The notes beneath the pieces are model-generated. The model was not told where the DNA came from. It made no database searches and saw nothing but the letters and a program-made list of their open reading frames with translations. The translations under genes were made by a program, and so were the position numbers. Positions 1 through 5,464 of a stretch of DNA of 6,493 bases are shown in pieces. This DNA is from an uncultured beta proteobacterium (GTDB lineage: Bacteria > Pseudomonadota > Gammaproteobacteria > Burkholderiales > Burkholderiaceae): the NCBI GenBank assembly GCA_903930665.1, contig CAIYZI010000666.1:1-6493 (forward strand), written 5' to 3'. The stretch's first letter is position 1. Every line of letters begins with the position of its first letter.

Positions 1-304
1 CACCCACTGAAATTGCGGGAGAAGTATTCAGGTAAGCAGTTGAGTATCCGTTATTCACCAGGTCGATAGTTTGTTCCATCAACCCCATCCACCAAGTAAA
101 CATTCCCCCTAAAGTATTGCCTACAGTAGCTATAGCAATCGCCACCCAATACATTTCAGGATTGAGGGATGCATAACCAAACAAAATAGGCTCAGACCCT
201 ACCGGTAGCATCGTTGCAGAGATAAAAGCGCTGATAAATACTGCTGGAAGACCTACCGAGGGCATCCCAAACCAGGCAAAAAAGGATTCAAACATATGTT
301 CCAT
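1..304 (-). CDS. yqaA: YqaA-family (DedA/SNARE-associated-like) inner membrane protein, 3' end outside window
   Basis: This frame opens with ATG at 304 and stays open to the window edge, giving 101 codons; the C-terminus lies outside. The translation is hydrophobic, with likely membrane segments near residues 20-45 and 50-75. Two stretches match what I recall of the YqaA family: SATMLPVGSEP at about 29-39 and ATVGNTLGGM at about 59-68. E. coli YqaA is roughly 140 residues, so about two thirds may be visible. YqaA belongs to the wider SNARE-associated/DedA-like group, whose better-known members affect lipid carrier flipping and envelope integrity. The function of YqaA itself is not settled. 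An AGAGG sequence lies 9 bases before the ATG; a second in-frame ATG at 295 is a possible start. It begins 16 bases after the cardiolipin synthase stop codon and is probably its operon partner. Confidence 0.75.
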   Translation of the reverse strand, partial: MEHMFESFFAWFGMPSVGLPAVFISAFISATMLPVGSEPILFGYASLNPEMYWVAIAIATVGNTLGGMFTWWMGLMEQTIDLVNNGYSTAYLNTSPAISVG

Positions 305-320
305 TAAATGGGGCCTCTAC

Positions 321-1799
321 TTAAAGTAGCGGAGACGTCAAGTGAGCGGCATTCTCCACAAGCCTATGCCAGCGCGGTCTTTTTTCCCATTTGGCTAAAT
401 TCACCATATCCGATTGTTTTATATACGAATCAATCAGCACCTGAAGCTTGGAACAAAAATCCTTGTTATATACAATTAAACTGATTTCAAAATTCAGACG
501 AAGACTTCGTTGATCAAAGTTGACCGAACCAAAAATCGCTATGCGTTTATCAATGAGAAGGCTCTTGGTATGCAATAGACCGCCATGAAATTCCGCGATT
601 TTTACCCCTGCACCTAATAGGTCGGAATAAATACTTCGACTACTCCATGCCACTAAAGTTGAGTCATTCAATTTGGGAACAATTAGAGTTACCTGAACGC
701 CTCGATTTGCTGCTGCCATCAAAGCCTGAATCAATCCATCATCTGGGCCAAAATATGGAGTGGTAATCGTTAACTCTTCGCGGGAATCCATAATCGCCGA
801 GAGTAAGACCTGATACAAAATATCGTCTCGGTAAACAGGTCCTGAAGAAAATTCTTGCGCCAGAGCGCCACCTTCATGAGCAGTGATCGTATTTTCATTG
901 TCGATAAACTGTGTGATTTTCGGATTATCAACACTCCAGTCGAATGAAAACGTGAGCTCAAATTGAGAAACTACTGGGCCCTCAACACGTACCAAGGCAT
1001 CCACCCACTCACCAACACCAGAATCTTGTTTAAAGGTTCTCGGATCCACCATATTCATACTGCCAGTCCATGCTACAACTCCATCAATCACAAAGATTTT
1101 TCGATGAAGTCTAATATCCGCACGACGAAATTGAAAACGACCTATCTGAATTGGTAGCGCTTCGGTAACCTGAATACCGGCAGCTTTAAAGCGCGTAGGC
1201 CACTCTGATTTAAACCAGTTTTTACTACCAAGTGAATCGAGTAATACTCTACAAGCAACACCCCGCTTGGCAGCTGCAATTAATGCATCACATACCTTAT
1301 CAGCATCCCCACCCAGCGCCCAAATATAAAACTCGAGATGCAAACTTTTTTTTGCTCCATGAATGTCATCGATAAAATGTTGCAGAATTTCAAGCGAATT
1401 GGTGAATAACTCAATCTTATTTCCCGATACTACAGGGGCGCCATTTTTAGCCTCAGCCAAAATACTTAAAGCCCTTCCCTCAAGAGGAAGCAACTGGCGA
1501 TCTAATGCAAATTGCTTGCGCATATTTTCAGTAATGCGGGTGTACTCACGCTGCATACGAATAATCTTGCGAGTCAGCTTACGTCCGACTGGACGGTCGC
1601 CAATAAGGATGTATAGACCAATACCAAAAACAGGAAAGGAAACAACAATAAACATCCACGCAAACGCTACTCCAACTGGCCTTCTTACGGAAATGATGAT
1701 GCCTATAAAAATAGTAGCCAAAACAAAATGAATGAAAAGGATCCAATTCAAATTCAAATGCAAAATAGAGTACAGTGAAAAATCTAATAAACCATTCAT
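321..1799 (-). CDS. cls: Cardiolipin synthase, ClsA-like, two phospholipase D HKD motifs
   Basis: Predicted membrane-bound cardiolipin synthase of 492 residues, close to E. coli ClsA (486). Enzymes of this family condense two phosphatidylglycerol molecules into cardiolipin and glycerol at the inner membrane. Two N-terminal membrane segments are visible (about 17-37 and 42-65), followed by a basic stretch and two phospholipase D domains. The first HKD motif is H232-x-K234-x4-D239 and the second is H410-x-K412-x4-D417, each followed by a GS(M/V)N sequence, so both catalytic halves look intact. TPYFGPD (about 347-353) opens the second domain as in other synthases. The frame could extend upstream to 1850, but ATG 1799 is preferred: it overlaps the upstream stop in an ATGA junction, has GGA 6 bases before it, and puts the anchor at the usual place. 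The exact Cls subtype and lipid substrate are inferred. Confidence 0.92.
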   Translation of the reverse strand: MNGLLDFSLYSILHLNLNWILFIHFVLATIFIGIIISVRRPVGVAFAWMFIVVSFPVFGIGLYILIGDRPVGRKLTRKIIRMQREYTRITENMRKQFALDRQLLPLEGRALSILAEAKNGAPVVSGNKIELFTNSLEILQHFIDDIHGAKKSLHLEFYIWALGGDADKVCDALIAAAKRGVACRVLLDSLGSKNWFKSEWPTRFKAAGIQVTEALPIQIGRFQFRRADIRLHRKIFVIDGVVAWTGSMNMVDPRTFKQDSGVGEWVDALVRVEGPVVSQFELTFSFDWSVDNPKITQFIDNENTITAHEGGALAQEFSSGPVYRDDILYQVLLSAIMDSREELTITTPYFGPDDGLIQALMAAANRGVQVTLIVPKLNDSTLVAWSSRSIYSDLLGAGVKIAEFHGGLLHTKSLLIDKRIAIFGSVNFDQRSLRLNFEISLIVYNKDFCSKLQVLIDSYIKQSDMVNLAKWEKRPRWHRLVENAAHLTSPLL

Positions 1800-2548
1800 T
1801 TGAGTTCCAGTTCGGCAGCAATGCCTAAGTGATCCGATATTCCCATCCACTCATGCAATATTTGCGCTGAGTGAATCTTCAATCCCCTGACATAAATTCG
1901 ATCCATCGATAAGATGGGCTTTACGCTCGGAAATGTTTTAGCAGGCGAGCCCGTTAACACTTCAAAGACTTCATTAAATCCAACCTGCCTCATGGGGGCA
2001 CTAATGCGATTGCGCCAATCATTAAAGTCGCCCGCAACAATTGCAGGGCCATCAGCAGCTAAGATGTCTATGTAATGAATGATTTCTTCCAACTGACGTT
2101 CACGTCCGCGCTCAAATAAAGCAAGGTGCACACAAAAACAATGAATGGGTTTATCTAATCCATCAAAGTGGGTAACGCTATGCAATAAACCGCGCCCCTC
2201 AAATCGGTAAGCAGAAATATCGTAATTGCTGCCTTTTTGTAAAGGTCTCTTTGAAATGATTGCATTGCCATGATGTCCATCGCGATATTGCACATTTTTT
2301 CCATAATGCCAATCGTGCCAAAACTCTTCAGACAAGAAGTGAGTAAGCTCAGTCATCGGCCAATGTCCAAATCTGCGCACCCTGCCTCGATGCTCCTGTT
2401 GGAGTTCTTGCAAAAATAATAGATCTGGCTGATGAAGACGCATTTTTTGACGTAATTCATGAATCGTAGAATGCCTATGCAAAGGGGATAAGCCCTTATG
2501 TACATTCATGGATACCACTCTAAATCGGCCAAATGGATTTTGAGTCAT
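1796..2548 (-). CDS. Endonuclease/exonuclease/phosphatase (EEP) family protein, YbhP-like
   Basis: A 250-residue single-domain protein of the EEP fold, shared by DNase I, exonuclease III, sphingomyelinases and inositol phosphatases. The catalytic landmarks are present in order: N15 in SMNVHKG, E48 in FLQEL, H141 in CVHLAL, D174 and N176 in AGDFND, D216 in SMDRIYV, and the terminal SDH at 238-240. There is no clear signal peptide, so it is probably cytoplasmic or peripheral. E. coli YbhP (about 253 residues) has the same size and is encoded beside cardiolipin synthase ClsB, so the pairing seen here recurs in another lineage. That makes a phospholipid-phosphodiesterase role as plausible as a nuclease role, but the sequence cannot separate them. 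The ATG at 2548 shares one base with the preceding stop (TAATG), and its TGA overlaps the cls start by 4 bases, suggesting translational coupling. Confidence 0.85.
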   Translation of the reverse strand: MTQNPFGRFRVVSMNVHKGLSPLHRHSTIHELRQKMRLHQPDLLFLQELQQEHRGRVRRFGHWPMTELTHFLSEEFWHDWHYGKNVQYRDGHHGNAIISKRPLQKGSNYDISAYRFEGRGLLHSVTHFDGLDKPIHCFCVHLALFERGRERQLEEIIHYIDILAADGPAIVAGDFNDWRNRISAPMRQVGFNEVFEVLTGSPAKTFPSVKPILSMDRIYVRGLKIHSAQILHEWMGISDHLGIAAELELK

Positions 2549-2748
2549 TAATTCTGCCCTACCCCTTGCCGCCTTCTCATACGCGCCAAATAAATTTCAC
2601 CTTCGACCAAATCTTGGCACTGCATGCATTTATTACAAATGGAAGCCTGATCCCTCAACTCATCAATAGAATCAATAGGATGGGTATCGAGAAATTTTCT
2701 CAGATCCACGTCAAGCACCTCGTTACAGAGGCAAACTACTTCAGCCAT
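2548..2748 (-). CDS. BFD-like [2Fe-2S]-binding protein (bacterioferritin-associated ferredoxin type)
   Basis: A 66-residue protein consisting of one BFD-type [2Fe-2S] domain. The four expected cluster ligands are C6-x-C8 (VCLCNEV) and C38-x2-C41 (ICNKC), with the spacing found in E. coli Bfd, which is of similar length. An additional cysteine, C44, follows immediately. Bfd reduces the haem of bacterioferritin to release iron, and the same domain also occurs as an electron-transfer or cluster-storage module in other proteins. No bacterioferritin gene is in the window, so the partner is unknown and the symbol bfd is not assigned. The gene heads the unit containing the EEP protein, cls and yqaA, and its TAA shares a base with the next ATG. 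No Shine-Dalgarno sequence precedes its ATG; a TATAAA box lies only 8 bases upstream. It could alternatively be a small redox partner specific to this operon. Confidence 0.82.
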   Translation of the reverse strand: MAEVVCLCNEVLDVDLRKFLDTHPIDSIDELRDQASICNKCMQCQDLVEGEIYLARMRRRQGVGQN

Positions 2749-2815
2749 AGGAGTGATTTATAGGTAATTATTTGCATTAAGCTTATTTTGCCATCCCCTT
2801 GATAGAATCAAGCGC
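2749..2815. promoter_or_regulatory. Divergent promoter region between the BFD-like gene and tupB
   Basis: The only spacer between two divergent units, 67 bases and AT-rich. On the plus strand TAGAAT (2803-2808) is a candidate -10 box, 7 bases before the tupB ATG. On the minus strand TATAAA (2762 down to 2757) is a candidate -10 box, 8 bases before the BFD-like ATG. Neither has a convincing -35 hexamer at 16-18 bases. Neither start codon has a Shine-Dalgarno sequence, so if these boxes are used both transcripts would begin almost at the start codon. That promoters exist here follows from the gene layout; the exact boxes are tentative. Confidence 0.45.
2798..2812. promoter_or_regulatory. 15-base dyad over the candidate tupB -10 box, possible operator
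   Basis: CTTGAT and ATCAAG form perfect 6-base inverted arms around AGA. The dyad covers the candidate TAGAAT box and ends 3 bases before the tupB start codon, a position where a bound repressor would block initiation. It does not resemble the ModE consensus as I know it. A dyad of this size can arise by chance, so the operator role is a guess based on position. Confidence 0.3.
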
Positions 2816-3511
2816 ATGTTTACTGCTTTTCAGGATGCTTTCTCTCTTTTAGCCCATTTAGATGATGGCGTACTGGGCATCCTCAAAGTTTCCCTACAAG
2901 TCAGTTTGAGTGCCCTTATATTGGGTACGGTCATCGGGATACCTCTTGGCGCGCTTTTAGCTACAGAAGAATTCAAAGGCAAAAAGACAATTATCATTCT
3001 CCTGAACACCTTAATGGGCGTTCCAACAGTGATTGTCGGCGTACTGATTTACCTGCTTTTATCACGAACAGGGCCTCTAGGCACATGGGGTTGGCTTTTT
3101 ACAGCAAAAGGGATGGCGCTAGCCCAAACACTTCTCACAACACCCTTAATTGCGGCACTAAGCAGGCAAATTCTTGAGGATTCTTGGAGCATTCATAGGG
3201 ACTCCTTTTTAACCATGCGTCTGCCCCACCTCTCCTCTCTGAAGTGGCTTATCTGGGATTGCCGTTTCTCATTAACGATTACCATCCTAGCGGGTTTGGC
3301 TAGAGCAATTTCCGAAGTTGGGGCAGTCATGATTGTTGGTGGAAACATCAATCACTCAACACGAACCATGACTACGGCAATAGCCCTTGAAACCAGCAAG
3401 GGAGATCTCCCTTTGGCCTTGGCCCTGGGGGCTATCCTTTTGGCGATCGTCCTCATTGCCAATCTCTTCACCTTTGTGATGCGTCAAATCGCGGAGAGTC
3501 GATATGGATAA
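2816..3511 (+). CDS. tupB: Tungstate-type ABC transporter permease, TupB-like
   Basis: Integral membrane subunit of 231 residues with five likely membrane segments (about 21-49, 57-82, 96-118, 151-175 and 197-222). This size and layout fit the single-permease TupB family of tungstate importers. Supporting motifs are IGIPLGALLA (40-49), GVPTVIVG (68-75), RAISEVGA (163-170), MIVGGNI (172-178) and TTAIALETSKGDLPLALALG (186-205); the last is especially characteristic of TupB. The probable contact loop with the ATPase lies around 121-142. The related molybdate permeases ModB and WtpB are alternatives but fit less well. The ATG at 2816 has no Shine-Dalgarno sequence, although the N-terminal length is normal for the family. 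tupC overlaps its last 8 bases. No periplasmic tungstate-binding gene adjoins it, which is unusual because tupA normally belongs to the same operon. Confidence 0.82.
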   Translation: MFTAFQDAFSLLAHLDDGVLGILKVSLQVSLSALILGTVIGIPLGALLATEEFKGKKTIIILLNTLMGVPTVIVGVLIYLLLSRTGPLGTWGWLFTAKGMALAQTLLTTPLIAALSRQILEDSWSIHRDSFLTMRLPHLSSLKWLIWDCRFSLTITILAGLARAISEVGAVMIVGGNINHSTRTMTTAIALETSKGDLPLALALGAILLAIVLIANLFTFVMRQIAESRYG

Positions 3512-4205
3512 GAGGCCGCCTAAATTTATTGAGCTAAAAAATATCCTAGTCAAAAGCAATGGACGGGTCATTCTAGATATCGCTCATACCCTTATTCCGG
3601 CCGATGAAATTACTGCATGCATTGGGCCAAATGGTGCTGGTAAAACCACCCTCTTAAAACTCTTAGGGGGCCTGATTACTCCAGACTCTGGAAGCATTGA
3701 CTTTTCCTTTGCTCCAGTGCGCGCAGCTTTAATTCTTCATCACACACCAATGATCAAAGCATCCGTTAGGGCCAATTTGAGTATGGTTAAGGATGCAGAC
3801 CCAAGTATCACGCAGTCAGATATTGACCAAGTTTTGATCCGGATTGGATTAAGTCAACTTGCTCATAGCCCAGCTAATAAGCTTTCCGCAGGTGAAAAAC
3901 AAAAGCTTTGCATTGGAAGGTCAGTTTTGCAAAAGCCTAATTTGGTTTTATTGGATGAGCCTACAGCAAATCTTGATCCCACCACTACCGAACAAGTTGA
4001 AGAGATGATTCGTCAATTCTCAAACCTTGGCTCGGAAGTTATTTTTTCATCCCATCAGCTAGCACAAGTAAAAAGGCTGGCTAGTCATGTGATCTTTATT
4101 GATGAGGGTGAAATAAAAGAAAGTGGGCCCGTAGACATCTTCTTTTCCAATCCCACAACACCTGCTGCAAAAAGATTTTTACAGCAGGAATTAGCAGTAA
4201 ATTAA
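3504..4205 (+). CDS. tupC: Tungstate-type ABC transporter ATP-binding protein, TupC-like
   Basis: A 233-residue cytoplasmic ATPase expected to drive TupB. Walker A is GPNGAGKTT (41-49), the signature is LSAGE (127-131) in place of LSGGQ, Walker B with the catalytic glutamate is LVLLDEP (147-153), the D-loop is ANLD (155-158) and the switch histidine is H184 in SSHQ. The Q-loop is odd: where family members have glutamine after a hydrophobic strand, this protein reads LILHHTPM (76-83), so H79 seems to replace it. There is no C-terminal TOBE-type regulatory domain, as is usual for TupC. GGAGAG at 3493-3498, inside tupB and 5 bases before the ATG, is a strong ribosome binding site, and the 8-base overlap points to coupled translation. 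Assignment to tungstate rather than molybdate or another oxyanion rests mostly on the TupB partner. Confidence 0.82.
   Translation: MDKRPPKFIELKNILVKSNGRVILDIAHTLIPADEITACIGPNGAGKTTLLKLLGGLITPDSGSIDFSFAPVRAALILHHTPMIKASVRANLSMVKDADPSITQSDIDQVLIRIGLSQLAHSPANKLSAGEKQKLCIGRSVLQKPNLVLLDEPTANLDPTTTEQVEEMIRQFSNLGSEVIFSSHQLAQVKRLASHVIFIDEGEIKESGPVDIFFSNPTTPAAKRFLQQELAVN
4161..4188. repeat. 28-base imperfect palindrome within the 3' end of tupC
   Basis: CCTGCTG (4161-4167) and CAGCAGG (4182-4188) are perfect inverted arms. Inside them, after one C-A mismatch, AAAAA (4169-4173) can pair with TTTTT (4176-4180). The RNA could form a hairpin in either orientation. It lies in codons near the tupC C-terminus, about 15 bases before the stop codon. 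No T-run follows on either strand, so it is not a standard intrinsic terminator. It might protect the mRNA 3' end or may be incidental to the coding sequence. Confidence 0.5.
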
Positions 4206-4211
4206 TACTGC
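4194..4211 (+). terminator. Inverted repeat across the tupC stop codon, possible weak terminator
   Basis: GCAGTA (4194-4199) and TACTGC (4206-4211) are perfect 6-base inverted arms around AATTAA, which contains the tupC TAA. A short AT-rich stretch (ATAATTTCTT, 4219-4228) follows some bases later on the plus strand, but there is no uninterrupted T-run next to the stem. A smaller hairpin, CTGC-AAA-GCAG (4208-4218), overlaps the right arm and would compete with it. It is the best-placed candidate to end the tupBC transcript, but a weak one. Confidence 0.3.
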
Positions 4212-4226
4212 AAAGCAGATAATTTC

Positions 4227-5315
4227 TTAAGTATTTTGAATCACAATACTTGGAAACTTACTGCTCATATCTTTGGATAGATCCGCAACTCGAATAGCAA
4301 CCTGTCTGGCAATGTTTTTATAGATTGCGCTAATGACGCCCTCAGGATCAGCAACAACAGTTGGACATCCAGCATCCGCTTGTTCTCGAATGGAAAGATT
4401 TAAAGGTAATGAACCAAGGAAATCTACCCCATAGTCTTTGCACATTTTCTCGCCGCCGCCAGTGCCAAATACATGTTCTTCATGACCGCAATTTGGGCAA
4501 ATATAAGTGCTCATATTCTCGATAATCCCGACAATAGGTACACCGACTTTCTCAAACATTTTGAGGCCTTTGCGGGCATCAAGCAGAGCAATATCTTGTG
4601 GGGTAGTGACAATGACAGCACCAGTGACCGGTACCTTTTGTGAAAGCGTCAATGCAATATCCCCAGTACCGGGTGGCATATCCACAATCAGGTAATCCAG
4701 ATCACGCCATCGCGTTTGACGTAGCAACTGCTCTAAAGCAGACGTAACCATTGGCCCACGCCACACCATGGGGCTATCTTGATCAACTAGAAAACCAATA
4801 GAGCTTGCTTGTAAGCCATGACCTTCCATGGGTTCAATAGTATTTTCTTCAATGGATTCTGGTCGACCTGTGATGCCCAGCATCATCGGCTGACTTGGAC
4901 CATAAATATCCGCGTCTAGAATGCCCACTCTGGCACCCTCTGCAGCTAATGCAAGGGCTAAATTGGCTGCAGTTGTAGATTTACCAACGCCACCTTTACC
5001 ACTCGCAATAGCAATAATATTTTTAACGCCTGGCAATAACTTCACGCCACGTTGAACAGCATGAGCCACAACTTGAGTGCTCACCTTAACATTCACACTA
5101 GAAATATCAGGTAATCCACTTAGCTTGTCGATGACCAATTGACGAATAGATTCGAATTGGCTTTTTGCGGGATAGCCCAGCACAATATCAAGACTGATAT
5201 TGCCACTATCCACTTGTAAATTTTTCACAGCCTTAGCTGTTACAAAATCAATTTTGGTATTGGGATCGATTAGCCCCTTTAATGCGGCTTGCACAGCCTC
5301 AACAGTAACCGCCAC
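4227..5315 (-). CDS. apbC: Iron-sulfur cluster carrier protein ApbC (Mrp/NBP35 family P-loop ATPase)
   Basis: A 362-residue protein that binds and transfers [4Fe-4S] clusters to apoproteins in the cytoplasm, using ATP. An N-terminal MIP18/DUF59 domain occupies about residues 5-80. The Mrp ATPase follows, with the deviant Walker A SGKGGVGKST (105-114), DADIYGPSQP (134-143), VWRGPMV (184-190) and VDMPPGTGD (211-219). The C273-x2-C276 pair (ICPNC) supplies the bridging cluster ligands of the dimer. All key residues are present and the length is normal. The start codon is GTG at 5315; AGGAGA 5 bases upstream makes this choice firm. The gene converges on tupC, with 21 bases between the stop codons. 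A promoter probably lies in the AT-rich stretch around 5351-5375, though I find no good -35 box. It is a housekeeping gene and its neighbours do not point to a special client. Confidence 0.95.
   Translation of the reverse strand: MAVTVEAVQAALKGLIDPNTKIDFVTAKAVKNLQVDSGNISLDIVLGYPAKSQFESIRQLVIDKLSGLPDISSVNVKVSTQVVAHAVQRGVKLLPGVKNIIAIASGKGGVGKSTTAANLALALAAEGARVGILDADIYGPSQPMMLGITGRPESIEENTIEPMEGHGLQASSIGFLVDQDSPMVWRGPMVTSALEQLLRQTRWRDLDYLIVDMPPGTGDIALTLSQKVPVTGAVIVTTPQDIALLDARKGLKMFEKVGVPIVGIIENMSTYICPNCGHEEHVFGTGGGEKMCKDYGVDFLGSLPLNLSIREQADAGCPTVVADPEGVISAIYKNIARQVAIRVADLSKDMSSKFPSIVIQNT
4229..4251 (-). repeat. Inverted repeat at the 3' end of apbC
   Basis: AAGTATT (4229-4235) and AATACTT (4245-4251) are perfect 7-base arms with a 9-base loop. 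The repeat covers the last codons and stop of apbC and lies in the convergent tupC-apbC junction. The stem has a single G-C pair and no T-run follows on either strand, so any role as a terminator is doubtful. Confidence 0.35.
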
Positions 5316-5326
5316 TACACTCTCCT
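5316..5326 (-). promoter_or_regulatory. Ribosome binding site fixing the GTG start of apbC
   Basis: Read on the minus strand, AGGAGA (5326 to 5321) lies 5 bases before the GTG at 5315. It is a near-ideal Shine-Dalgarno match and makes the GTG the start even though no ATG is nearby. Another GTG at 5320-5318 runs directly into TAG and cannot start the protein. Confidence 0.8.
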
Positions 5327-5421
5327 AAAAGAACTAACCCCAAAGGGTGTTTATTTATATCTAATAATTTATTGCGAGTTGGGAAGAACTCATCAATAGT
5401 GAGTAGGTTAACCGCACGCCA

Positions 5422-5441
5422 GAAAAATTGCTGAAGCAGCA
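5422..5441 (-). terminator. Probable intrinsic terminator downstream of pit
   Basis: On the minus strand TGCTG-CTT-CAGCA (5441 to 5429) is a hairpin with a 5-base stem, followed by ATTTTTCT. It starts 24 bases after the pit stop codon and precedes apbC by over 100 bases, the right place and direction to end the pit transcript. The stem is short, so termination may be partial. The rest of the 5316-5464 spacer holds an AT-rich region that probably includes the apbC promoter; no RNA gene or credible small ORF was seen in it. Confidence 0.6.
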
Positions 5442-5464
5442 CCGATCAACGCTGGGATCACTGG

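Noticed and set aside
1363..1731. Plus-strand open frame of 122 codons
   Set aside because: It is antisense to cls codons with clear HKD-family homology, has no recognisable domain and no ribosome binding site; a shadow frame.
1800..1850. 17-residue upstream extension of the cardiolipin synthase frame
   Set aside because: It lies wholly inside the EEP gene. The ATG at 1799 overlaps the EEP stop in a classic ATGA junction, has GGA at good spacing and gives the normal family length.
2533..2763. Plus-strand open frame of 76 codons
   Set aside because: It lies antisense across the BFD-like gene, whose four cluster cysteines identify the real coding strand, and its translation shows no motif.
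4238..5315. Possibility that apbC is a ParA or MinD homolog
   Set aside because: The N-terminal MIP18/DUF59 domain, DADIYGPSQP and the CPNC pair are specific to the Mrp/ApbC group.
5337..5348. ACCC-CAAA-GGGT hairpin upstream of apbC
   Set aside because: The stem is only 4 bases and no riboswitch or attenuator architecture surrounds it; easily a chance occurrence.
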